Source of the DNA: Chamaecrista fasciculata
Lineage: Eukaryota; Streptophyta; Magnoliopsida; Fabales; Fabaceae
Length of the DNA: 64,000 nt
Assembly: GCA_003254925.1 (NCBI GenBank)
Contig: QANZ01012798.1
Span: forward strand, 1 to 64,000
Direction: 5' to 3'
The notes under the pieces: generated by a model
What the model was told of the DNA's origin: nothing
What the model saw: the letters and a program-made list of their open reading frames with translations, nothing else
The model's database searches: none
Made by a program: the position numbers and the translations under genes
Shown: in pieces, positions 47,101-60,500 of the stretch
How positions within the stretch are numbered: the stretch's first letter is position 1
How the letters are laid out: every line of letters begins with the position of its first letter

Positions 47101-50100
47101 GAGGGGATGCACAGAAATTGTGAGAGATTAAAATAATTAAAAAAAAATGCCCAGTTAGCAATTTTATCCCACTTGGAATGTCTTTTTTAATGACAATCAC
47201 ACTTATTGGAAAAAGTGTGACAATTAGTTTGGGGACTAAATCTGCACACACCAATACGAACTTTTGACCTTGTTAAAATTGTTCATCTATAACAAACAAT
47301 TAAGAAAGAATTTTTTCTGTACCAAGCCATTTTACGAAACGCTTGTGCAAATGACTGACATTAATAAGGAGAATCCTTGCACACTTGTACACTCAGACAT
47401 ACTTGTTCACTCAGACATACGCAAAATGGAAACCCCCACCCATATCATTTATACTGAACAGGATAAATCTGAATACCAACGTCCTCAAAGATGACAAACT
47501 CCTAAAGATAATTTATATGGGATAATTACAGGACTCCTGACTCCTAGGTAATAAGAAACTCTGATAGAACCCAGATACTGAAAATGCATGCTATATTATA
47601 ACAGATAGATACAGCCTTTAAAATGTATATGGTGAATCAAATCAGTCTCTCACCAACAAAACAGAGCAAATAACACAACAGCAAAATATGACGAAAGCAA
47701 TAACAACCTGCTCTTTCGAGAGGCAAGTTCTCTCCCAAGTCCCTACTATTTTACTGTCTAAAGATACCATAATGCAGCAGGCCCTTACATAAGGCATGCA
47801 CATTACACAGCCCCTTCATTTGCCTCCACTACTATGTCAGAATTAGAAACCATTATGCTCAGCTTCTCTCTCTTCTTCGTACTGTCCAGCCCTCTTATCT
47901 TCCTCTGATAAAACTTGAACTCCTCTGATGCTAGCCCATTTTCTTAGGCGCAAATTTCTTTTCTTTTCTTTTCTTTTCTCTCTTCTTTTATAAGTCTTAA
48001 AAGTTTTAACTAGCCCAGGTCCATCAAACTCCCAGCCTATAACACTCCCACTTAATTTGTAAGACATGTACTTGAATAATTGACACGCTATATTGCTTGT
48101 ATACAGGCACGGATACGGCAATTTTTTAAAAAATACGGGTATGGATTAAAATATTCTCATATAATAATGGATTAAAATATTATAAAAAATAAACCACAAA
48201 GCTAGAACGCGCTGACGTCAATTGATCCATATAGCCGACCGTACCTAGTGCGAAAAAGCTTTAGTTGTTGTCGTTGTTGAAAAAACCACAAAGCTACTTT
48301 TAAAAAAAGAGTAAGGGCGGCCCAAGTGCACAAGGCTCCCACTAGTTGGGGTCTAAGGAGGGTCAAGATGTATGCAGTCTTATCCCTGCTTTGCAGAAAG
48401 ACTGTTTCCAGGATTTGAACCCGTGACCTCTTGGTCACCAGGCAAAAACCTTACAGTAGCGCCATGTCTCACCCTCTATTTTTAAAAAAAGAGTACATAA
48501 GTTTAAAAAGAATAAAATCAAAAGTGAGACTTTTTGACCAAACAGATAAGTGTAAAGAAGTAGTAGGTTAACTCCTTCCTTTCGGTTCATATTAATGAAT
48601 CACTTGTCTTTTTTTTTAATAAAAAGTGTTAAGAAGTAATTAAAACAAAAAATATTTTATAACTTTACCCCTGTTTTCCAATCTGACTCAGATCCTTTGC
48701 AGTCTCATTTTGTTGCATTTTCATACAGTGTAGAGAGGGAAAGAAAGAGTTAGAGAGAGAAAAATTAGTGGGATCCACACTTCACCACTCTTCCATTCTC
48801 TCTCTACACTGCAGAAAATTTAGACCGTAGATCCACTCTCTTTCTAATCAGCTAAGCCATATCTCTTCCTTAAACTTAAATCCATGATTCCCAAATTCTA
48901 ACTTGCTATTCTAAGACGGAGAGGAGAGATGAGAGCACTAAAGGTAGAACACTAAGTTACTACGTCACTAATTTGTTTGAATGTTTGCAAAATTAGAAGC
49001 TTCTTCTGGCTTTCCCTTCATCTTCTCAGTATCGTCCACTCTATAATTTTCTGTGTATTGTCTTTTCTGTATATGGAATGAGTTTTTTGGTTTCTAATAG
49101 AGCTTTTGAATTGAGATACACAGTACATATCTCAGCGTACCCCTCACGGATCTGTACCTGATATGTACCAGGTACAGATATGGCTCCATATTTCATGTAC
49201 CCGCGCTTCATAGTTGACAAATTTCTAAAAAAAAGTTGCTATCAATAATTGCCCGGCATGGCAGCACCCACAGCTTTAAACGCACATAGTGGGCACCAAT
49301 ATTAGTATTAGAATGTAAAAAAGAAATTGGCTTTTATTTTCAAAACCCAAACCTCTGGTGCCATCCATCTGTAAGTTCCAGTTTCTGCTGTCATTACTCC
49401 TCCCTGATTCAGGAACCGGGCAACTCCAAAATCTGCTACTTTAACAACCTTTTAGGGAAAGAAAAATATTAACATTTATAACAAAATTGATCAATTATAA
49501 CAGCATGTACATTTGCAAAAAAATAAAAATTAAAATTAAACAGAAAATACATTCAGAAACTTCTCCAAAACATAAAAGACAATTATAATAAGGAAATTTC
49601 AAAAGTTCCCCAGCAGTAGTTCATCATATACTATTATTGTGTCATAATCCATAAATGAACTAACTAGTGAAATTGAGTCACTATTCTTTTTTTTGGCCAG
49701 AAAATTGAGTCACTATTCATGTTCAAGATAAGCACCTATTAACTAAATAGATCAAAAAGTAAACAAAAGGGGAAATACAACACAATAACATGTCAAGCAT
49801 AACAAATTAGGAGAATTTGAACAACTTTTTCAACAATTACACCCATTAAATTGTTTTTAACCATCAAATGGATGATACTTGATTTGGCCATTACCTAGGA
49901 ATAACTATGTCTTTCCCTTCTTCAGGAAACAAATTTCTAATAGCTGAGGGATGACTGTGATGCAGACAGACATAATGATTGAATTACACCAAGGAGCCAC
50001 ACAAAAATGGAGTATGTCTTATATACATGAACTTTGAATTTTGTAGTTCCCAGTAACAACAACATTCAATTATTCTCACATTATTGGGGCAAGTAGTGTC

Positions 50101-53100
50101 AATTACTTTTTTGATTCAGTGATTTTAAATAGTTTATTAATCGATGGTTAAGGGAAAGTAGTGGGTATTTGTGCTTCAAATAATAATTGAAATAGGTCTA
50201 GGAGCTCGAAAACTATAATATGGTCAACAATTTTATACATGGACTCTAAATCACCTAGTGCTCACTAACAATTCAACCACCTCACATATTTTGGGGAAAT
50301 TGATGATGTCAATTAGACTTTCGTGCTACAATCATTCAAAATAGTCTAATGGTTGAGGAAAACTAGTGCACAAAGATGGTAGAGGAGTTTTTCAACTGGG
50401 AATAAACAATCTCAAGGATGGTTGCATTCATATTGATCATTAATGTTCTTTACAAAGAAACATTCAATTTATTAAGGGGACAATCCAATAGTATAGGTAA
50501 AGAAAGATTTCAGAATTTCTTACATTGTCTGTATCCATTAGCAGATTGGCTGTCTTCAGATCCCTGTGAATTATGTTGTTTCTATGCAAATACTCCATAC
50601 CCTTGCAAACATCAATTGCAAACTTTAGCAATTGAGGCAACTCCAAGATATTATGGTTTTTATGCAAGTAATCATACAGACTTCCTCCAGGCATATACTC
50701 TGCAAGCAAGAAGAGAAATCATATGGATTCACTATCATGATTAAATATTTTAATTAAAAAAAATTATACCAAGAAAAGAAGAGGAGACCACATCAAAAGA
50801 TATTGAAGGTAATTTCAGTATGACCTTTTAAATAATCAATGGAAAAAGAAACTTATTTAGGAGTGAACCGTTACACAATTCATACAAGTCCTCTAGATAA
50901 GTTGAAAATAAATGCTCTAGAGAAGCATCATATAATCATTGGTATAATACTTGTATTTGTTTGAGATAAATATATATAATATATATATTCTTGTAGAGAA
51001 AACCCAGAGCATAGTAAAAAGGAAAAATTATGATTTACTGTAATTTAAAAATTAATTATTCCAATGAGCTATAAGTCATAGGAGGATTCACGTAGGAATA
51101 GATAAGTAAATCATATAGTTGAGTTCACTATAGGTCATGGAATATGCTCATGGAGGGTATTGACTTTGAATCAAGGTACATGGACATTAAACTTCTACAC
51201 ACAACAGTCAACAGAAAATAAAATCCAAAGTTCCCAACTGGACACAAAGGAACAAAACCTCCAGCAAGGCATTAATAGCCAATGATCATTACTGGGCGAT
51301 TTCAAGTTGAGTTTTAAACAATTGTCTTCACAACATAAAAGGGCTAGACTGATTTTACAAACTACTCACCATTTCCACGGATAAATAAAAGTGAATAACT
51401 TTACAAGGAAGATTTCTTAAATAATGGGATCCACAATCCCAATTGATAATAAATTAATTTTTCACGCATAAAGCTTAAGAACCTTCTCAGTCTCTGTAAC
51501 GTTGAATTCGCATTATGAACTAGTCCACATTGAAAATATAGAAAAGACCATTGTGTTTTGTGCTAATAAATCCCCTGAAAAGTACTAAATGACAAACAGA
51601 TCAGAGCATTGTTCAGAAAATAAGTAAAACCATACTATTATTACTCAGAAGCAAACTGCACGCGACAGCTGAAACATTGAACAATTAAACATATGAAGTT
51701 TCTAATTCTAAATGATGCAACGCAGTACTAACAAACACCAGTAAGGTGCTATCTTATTGTATCACACAACTTGTGCTGAAGGCAAATAGTTCCCAAATAA
51801 AGTCACAGATACTGCACGTTAACAGGACAAAACAGATGGAAGCATCAACAAATATAAGCTGCTATTATTATTACTTTTTTCGGTTTCTATAGTTTCACTC
51901 AAGTTTCAATTTGTTTCTTCTGTTGAAAATTACTAATTTAGGCCAAACAATTAAACTTTTGTGAGTGCATCATTAAATTTAGATGACATGGTGATGGAGA
52001 ATCAATAATAATGGAGACCTTTGGAAAAATCATATTCTAGAAAGAAGAAATGAATTATTGCTACCTAGGGAATATTAGAGTTTGACTGGAAAATGAACTA
52101 TGCTTTTATTATCTTGGAAATAAGAAGAAGTAATAGCATCTAGGAAATATCTTTACTTTATTATCTTGGAAGTTGTTATATTTTTATTAGTTTTAAATTA
52201 TCTTTGACTTGGGCTCTCTATATAAAGCCCCTTCTATCTTTTTGTAAAAAAAGTTCATGCATTATTAAAAATATTATTTAGATTATTGTATCTCCCTCAT
52301 TTCTTCTATTCTCCCTCTATTTCTCCCTTCTCCCTCAATTTCTCTACTTCCCCCTATTTCTGTTTCTTCCCCCTCTAATTTCTCATTCTCTCCCTTATTC
52401 TCTCTTTGTTCTACATCACATGGCTAACCATATGCCATCTTGACACTCTAAATATGCATAAATTGATGCCAATAAAATAAGCTAGATAATAAAGTAAAAC
52501 TAACCATATATGGCATGTGATACAACCCATATAAAAGTAATGTGGGTGAGTTGGTTTGAACCATGTGTATACAAAGTAACAAGATTGTACATGGTTCACA
52601 GCAGAATTTAACAAAATACTGATGAAAGCTTCACCACTTGGACTAAAACAATTTTAGATCTATGAAGACCTAATTTCAAATTTTTAAACTATAGGAACCA
52701 AATTGAAAATTAAGTGAAAATGTAGGGACTAAAGGAATAAATTATAAAGATCTTCCAAATTCCTCATAATAGCTCAAGGTTACATCAACAACGACTCCTG
52801 CACTAACAAACAATTATTTGAAAGACAATCACGACATGAAAGAAAACATCTTTAACATAGCTGTTAGCTTAGTTCAGATTATTATTAAATTGGGAACACG
52901 TGTTTCTTTATTAAATACAAATTTTTGGTTTAATTTTATTTGAAATTTCGTTCAACTTAGAATTTCGTGTTCAAACAAAATCAGCATCACTTACGTTACT
53001 CTTCATGCAGTCTATATTTATATATTGACATTTAAACGATACTGAAATGGTTTCTGGTATAGTTCCTTAAACTTCTCAATAACCCTTCCCAGAAGTCTCA

Positions 53101-56100
53101 TTAAAATGAATAATATATAACTATACACTTGCACCAGGTGGACATGCTCATATGTATGTCAATCTATTCTTTGGCATCTTAGACTATAAGATGGGACTAA
53201 ACTCCTAAAGGACCAGTACAGACAAACCAAATAAAACTTTGATCAAATAATAGGAGATTGATACCTGTTACGATGAAGAAATGTGGAGATTTTGTACAAG
53301 CACCAATGAAACGAACAACATTTTTATGATGCACCTGCCTGCATACAAAATTTCAGAACTTACAATATTTCCAAGACTGACAGTCAAATGGTCAGAACCT
53401 ACATGAGTTTTGACCATTATGTATGAATTTTAGACTAAGATTGTAGCAGGCAGCAAGCAGCATCCTAAAGAACTGGGTATGACTTAGTCCTCAAGTTTGA
53501 TATCTCAGCTTCCTTTACGGATTTAAATATGACTAAAAAGCAAAGATGATAAATTCAAAATTATGATGCGTAAGAATATTCTGTAATTAATTAGGATTCT
53601 GTAATTACAGAATATTCTAACATGATGTACAAAACATTGAAAGTGAAAGTTTCAATATCTCTCAACAAGTAAAATCCAAAGCAAGACTTATCAGAGAAAA
53701 CACCCAGTGCAGTAATTGATCTGAGAGCAGTATCAAATAATACTAACCTCAAAATTGCCACTTCTTGGGCAAACTCATCCTCTAAAGCATCATTCAAATG
53801 CTCAGATCTGAGAATCTTAACAGCAACATCTTGACCAAGATAAACTCCATGATACCTGAGGATGAATAACAAAGCCATTTAGGACCAATAAAAAAGATAA
53901 ATAATCTAAGAGAGAGAAATATATATATATATATATATAATATATCTCTATATATAGAAAGAGAGAGAGACAGAGGAAGTAAAAAGACAATCAAGAAAAA
54001 GAACTAAATAAAAATTACCCATTCACAGTAAAAAAGCTTAACTTACAAATCCCCACAAGATCCGGATGCAATTCTTTCTCCAATCTTCAACAACCTCCTG
54101 TCAATTTCACAATCACCAGGTTTTGCTTCTGATGCTAAAGCCTTCTCCACAGCTGAATGGGAATTTAAAGAACGAGACCAAGACCCCTATAACAAGGACA
54201 TTAGTTACAGATTACAATCTTTAGGCCTTGACTACCTACTATGCAAGAAGGGTTTCCAAAGTGTAGGGATGATCAATATTACCCATACATTATGGGTGGC
54301 CATAAAGATTATCAATCGGGTTTAGATCCTGATCAGAATCCATATATGGGGAAATGGTACTACCTCAAACCCAGATCTTCAGTACATAAATTATTTAAAT
54401 ATTTTTATATATGAATTATTCAATTAAAAATCACAATTATCTTATTTTCATCCATTCCCTTGATGATACTTTTTAATCAAAATAATTTTATTTAAATTAT
54501 ATTTGATAATTTTGTAAGAATAGACTTGTCAATATTTTACCTTGACTGTATATTTGGAGTTTTCTAATTTATAGTTGTAACTTATCAGAACTCCTTAGGT
54601 GATTCATATAAATAAATTTGAACTAAATGAGTATTAATTGGAGAAAAACATTACTTATTTAGAAAATCATTGCATAAATGGGTTTAGGTCCAGGTTGGAG
54701 ATTTATTTTGTCACACACTTTTGTTCAAGTCCAAGAATAGATAGTATTATACACTATCCATGATTTTCCTTAGCAACGTATGAGTATTTGTTGAATCAGA
54801 TACTTGCCAAAGGAACAGGGAATTGCAAGTTAAGGAAGGTTCTAACCTTGAAAGATTTTAAATCAGTAGGAAAAAAAAAAGACTGAGTGAAGTTTCTCAA
54901 AGTGCAACTGCTAGAACATCAGCTTTCTAGGGGCGGTGCTATTATAGAGACTTGGGTAGTATATGCGATGCCTAAGTCCCACATCAATGAGAATAGCATG
55001 CTCGATGGGGTACTTAAGTATCTTGATTCTCCTCCTTCAACAGCCAACTTTTGAAGGAGGGTTCCTCAAAGTCACTCGGGTCTAATTAAACTATCAACAC
55101 TCCAATGTAGAAAATTATGCTAGAAACTACCAAATCCATAATTGAACAACCAATTTCACTGATATATATATATATATAAGGATCAATTATTAACCATATA
55201 AGCATCTCATCCACGTTTGACTAATCAGGATGTGTTTGAGAAACCTTTTGACTCGCTACTTCTCATTCTTAAGTAAGTCCTAGGTAGTTCAAGCCAATGA
55301 ACAAAAACATATTATTCTTCACAGATATATCAATCCAACATCTAAAAAATAAACCAACAGATAAATTTGTAAATGCAAGGTCAATGAGTCACAATGCACC
55401 TCACTTCTAGCGACAGCTTTTTCCATAGCCTCATATAAACCATCTGTTTCCTGAGCACAAGATTGCAAAGTCAGCAATATTTGGACCCAGCATAGATCCC
55501 TGTCATACAAAAAATATAATAACAATGCTCCTTAATATCCTACAAGCTCAATTCTTGGCATAGAGTCATAGACCAATTAATTTTTAGCCCTAAATTTGAG
55601 AGATTTGATACAAACTATTTAGTGGAATGTAATGATAGAGGTTAATGCAATATCTGAGGGAATGTGCATGTTTTTTAAAATTTTGACCATTTATGTCATC
55701 GAAGTTCATATGACAGAAATATGTGTGAGGATATCCATAAATTATAAATTAAACAACTAAAAGATCATAAAGGTAATGAAAGTATATAAACAAAATTGTA
55801 GCAAGTCCTTTGCAAAAGCAAGAGTGCCTTTATGATGTCGATAACGCTCAAATTTCAATAATAAAGAATAGTTAGGTCTTGACTCTTGAAGAGCCACAAG
55901 ATTATTAGATCCTCAGGGAAAAGCAAATGCCACCAAACATCTAGTCATGTACCTCTACTGGCCATCCATCCACAACAAATACATCAAGGGAGTAGCCATC
56001 AGTTGTGGAAAAAACATGTGCTTCGCGGATATTAAGTCCAATATCAGAGAGCAAAGCAGACAGCTGTAAAAAATAAATAAATAAATCCATTTTAAGAAAT

Positions 56101-57545
56101 CACATCACCCGTCAAGTATATTTCCAATTTTCCAGCCACATAAAATGGTGTTCTTTGGAATTAATGTTTGGAAATAAATAAGATGAAATTTAATTTCAGA
56201 CAATCAGGACTTCAGGAGGCACAATATATTGCTTCCACACCCACCTTCCATCAACACACCAAACACATAAGTAGATTGTCATGCCATTAAAGAGAAGACA
56301 CTCTAAGTCCAAGGCATCCTTATAGTTTGTCAACTCCAATGATCGATAAAAAATACTGAAAAATCCCTTAGATGACTCCACATCACCTTTACATATAACA
56401 AGCTTGACTCAAGAAATAAACATTCCAGCTTGAAGTCAAGTATTCAAATTACTGTTAGTGATAGCATTATGCACCGGCTGTAGTATTATATGATCTGTTT
56501 TCTTTACTGCGCTTTTATGTAGTGCATTGTATTTCCAAGTAAAAATCTGCAAATCTAAAGATTAATATGTGTTATATACACTGACTACATGTCACTTAAA
56601 AGGGCTCCTCTCCCATCTCTCATTCTCTCTCTCTATCTCTCTTTATATTTATGCAGTTCAGAATCCATAACTGTATTCAGGCAATATACCCAAAAAAACA
56701 ATCTATATGCTCAGATAAACCAAACTAAGAAATTCTAGTAATCAAATGCCTTTAGTCATGGGAGAGTTCACATAACATTCCACCAATCAATTAAAGTGAA
56801 TAAAAATTATGAAAGTTAAACCTATAAATTCCAACGAGAAGATTGAAACTTTGGAGTTTTAACTGTTCGAGAATGATTTCCATATTGAAGAGAAAAGATA
56901 TGCTTTACAAACATACCTGGCTTAAGAGCTTTGGCCTGTCAACCGTGGAAAATATAACTTCATGAACCAGAACACTTGATTGTTCGGGCCTGCATTTGTC
57001 ATTGCAAGGTTAATCATATTTACCTCAAAAAAAAGCCAGAGATACTAATTATGCAAACAGAACTTTGAAGTTGTCAGCATAAGAATCAAATATGCAGCAT
57101 GGTGAGATTGACATATAGAAAAACATGAAGAATCCAATTCCTACAAGAAGGGAAATAGTTTAACCCTGCCAGTTGAGACAGATATACCCCTTAGTTCTGT
57201 ACATCATGCATTTAACTATCCAAAAGTACCATCAGCATCAGCAGGTGCCAATGTCTAGGACGTTAAATGGCAATTTGAGATAATCAGATCACAACAGAAC
57301 TTGCTCATACAACTCAGTAATGGATTAATCAAGATTTCAAATGTTCAATTAGAAAATCGTTTCGACATTTTCATATTCAGAAGATACTAGTTCCTTTACA
57401 TAAGCTATACATGATTGTAAAATATAGCAGGATGGATATTAGCTACAAAGCATGAACATGATTAAACTGTCTGACACCGGAAACAACAGCATACGGCAAC
57501 AACACACTGTTGATACCCTTCGGCACCTAAACAAACACGTCAATA

Positions 57546-57592
<47 letters not shown>

Positions 57593-60500
57593 TGGCTCAG
57601 GCATCACTTAATGTGGATTTATGCACCAAACATGGCTCTTATTGGTGCTCATGTACAGATGACCTCAAATAAAAGCAAAAAGACCAAAAAGAGAGTTGAA
57701 TAAAAAAATAATGAGTCCATTTTATACAGAAAATCAAGTTCTTTCTTGAATGTTTTTGTTGTATGTAAGTAAGTTGAATAATATAAAGACACAAATTTTA
57801 ATTTAGTGAATCTGATATACAAAATAACAGTGTAAGAAGCTTAAAATGCAGAATAATGTCCACTGTTTCCTTTTTATTAAATATATCACAAATAGAAATT
57901 TTAAATTTACATATATATGTCATTTTCTGATATATTCTATATTGTTAAGTTTGTCATGCCAAAGTATCTGTGAAATACTTAATGTCAATTGTTTCTTTTT
58001 TTTTCTGTTAAAAAAAAAAGTTTGTCAAGCCAAAGTATCTGTGTCCGAGTCACTGTGATTCGGATGCAAATGTCTTGCACAAAGGGCCACACTCCAAGAT
58101 AAACAAAGGCCTTTAATGCATTATATTGTTTCTTCACTAGTAGGCAACACATAGAAAGCACTTAACTCCCAAAACAGGAAAACTCTCAGAGTTTGTCAAC
58201 ATATCTTTTGAATAAGTAGGACTAACTAATAATCTTCAACAAGCTATAGTATACTTTTTTTTTTGTTCTCTTTTGTGAAAGAAGAATTTTTTTCAGAAAG
58301 AATAGATATAATTAGAAAGGAAGATTCTTACATCCTAAACAACAAAACTGAGAAGTGTACCACAAAAAATTTAACTAGGAGTTTTCCTACATGTTAGCAT
58401 ACCAGTATTTTATATATTATTATTAGGAATAATATATGTAATTGTTAGTAAGTTCTGATTCTGAAGTATTATTATTATTATGTTATTTTTATGTTGGGCA
58501 GTTATTATGTGTGGTAGTTATTAGAGGGTAGTTATTAGGAAGTCTATATATATGTGTATTGTAAGTTGATGATACATTGTGAATGATATGATATTTCAGA
58601 AACTGTTTCTCTCCCTCTCAAGTATGGAGATTCTCCTCCTTGAGTCCCTCTCTCTTGAATCCTAGATTCTGGGGTTCTATCTAGCTCAAGTGGTACAAGG
58701 AGTGGGTGTTTGGGGTTGATAAGGGGAGGTCCCCTGTTCGATTCCCAGCACCCACACACTTGGGGGGATCCCCAAATGGGAGGGTGTAGACCCGCCGGGG
58801 GATAGACCCGCCGGGGGAAAAGGGCCCCGTCGTGGTGGTGAGGCCTCGTCGTGGTGGTGAAGCCCTAACACTACAGCATACATGATGCTTGCCCCTTGGC
58901 TACTCTACCTACCATTAATATGAACCCATAACATGTATTCATACACGAGATTGAGACTTGAGCAGCTTCACCTCCTTTTTATTTGGCCCCTTTAAAGTAT
59001 GGCATGAATGAAAAAAACCAAGTTCTAAACACATTGGAAATTTATGCATTCAGCACTTCAGCTACAATTGCTATCATTACTGATGCACCCAAGGTATATA
59101 AAAATCAACATCTAATTTTGCTGAAAAAACAAAACAGAATGTATCTTAGCCAGCAGTCAGAAAAGATTTGAGTTGCAATAGTTGAACCAGCAGATAGTAA
59201 AACCTCATCTGATGCTTCTATAGAGAAATAGAATTTTTAAATCAGGATCAAGTTTGATGAACAGTATGATGGCTCTGTTGAGAAATATAGGGCTTATTAG
59301 GAATTATTTTGGGCATGTTTGGGAATTGATTGCATTCCATTCTATTTGCAAATAGTGTTGGGATATGAAACTATTTAAATAGATATGTAATAGTTGTAGT
59401 AAGTAGAGAGAATAGTATAGATATTTTATCATTTATATTATTTATTATTAAAAATTTATTTAGGTAATTATAATTGTAACATGTATATTTCTTGAGCAGT
59501 AGAAAGTTCCAGGGAAGCAAAAACCATTTGCAAACTCCATTTTGACCACCATTTGCAAAAGCATCTAAAGCTACCATTTAACAGAACTCCATCAACACAA
59601 ACTCCAATCACTTTTTCAGCAATCCATTTACCATCTTCCATTTCTACCCCTACTTGTTTATATTGATGATATCATAGTGATAGGTAATGATGAAGAGGAG
59701 AAGGAAGCCTTAAAGAAAAACCTGGAAAAAAGAATTTGAGATAAAGGAATTGGAAAATTAAAATACTTCCTAGGCATTGAGGTGGCTTATTCAAGAAGGG
59801 GCATATTCATATCCCAGCAGAAATATGTGACAGACTTGCTGAAAGGGAGTGGTAAATTAGGATGGAAACCAGCATCCACACCAATAGACCCCAACAACAA
59901 ACTTGGGGAAGCCACGGATGAACCTAAGGTTGATAAAAGAATGTACTAAAGACTACTAGGCAAACTTATATATCTTGCCCACACAAGACCTGACATTGCC
60001 TACTCAGTAAGTGTTATTAGCCAATTCATGCATGATCCTAGAGAACCTCACTTTCAAGCTGCCTTCATGCTGATTATGCTAGGTCCTCTGCATATAGATG
60101 CTCAACCATTGGGTATTGCACCTTCCTTGGAGGTATCCAAGTGACATGGAGAAGCAAGAAACTAAATGTTGTTGCAAGATCTTCAGCTGAAGCTGAATTT
60201 TAGAGCCCTTGCTCAAGGGTTGTGTGAACTTCTCCAGTAAAAAATAATTATGACAGATTTGAAGTTAAAAGTGAAGAGCTTCTGAAGCTATACAGTGACA
60301 ATTAATCAGCCATCTGCATTGTTCACAATCCTGTTGAGCATGATCGAACAAAGCATGTTGAGATTGATAGGCATTTCATTAGGGAAAAGATAAAAGCAGG
60401 GGTGTGTATGTCTTATGTCCCCCTACGAATGGTCAACTTGCAGATGTTCTTACAAAAGGACTTCATAGTCCAAGTTTTCATGACTGTATAAGCAAGCTGG

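Noticed and set aside
48400..48470. Possible tRNA gene on the minus strand
   Set aside because: This is the head of an Au-like SINE with a target duplication around the whole unit.
50418..50744. 108-residue plus-strand ORF
   Set aside because: It is antisense to the kinase exon 50524-50699, which carries the HRDLK motif on the minus strand.
58672..58760. Possible tRNA gene
   Set aside because: A- and B-box-like motifs are present, but the arms do not pair as a tRNA and the segment lies inside an LTR-like repeat; SINE-type origin is more likely.
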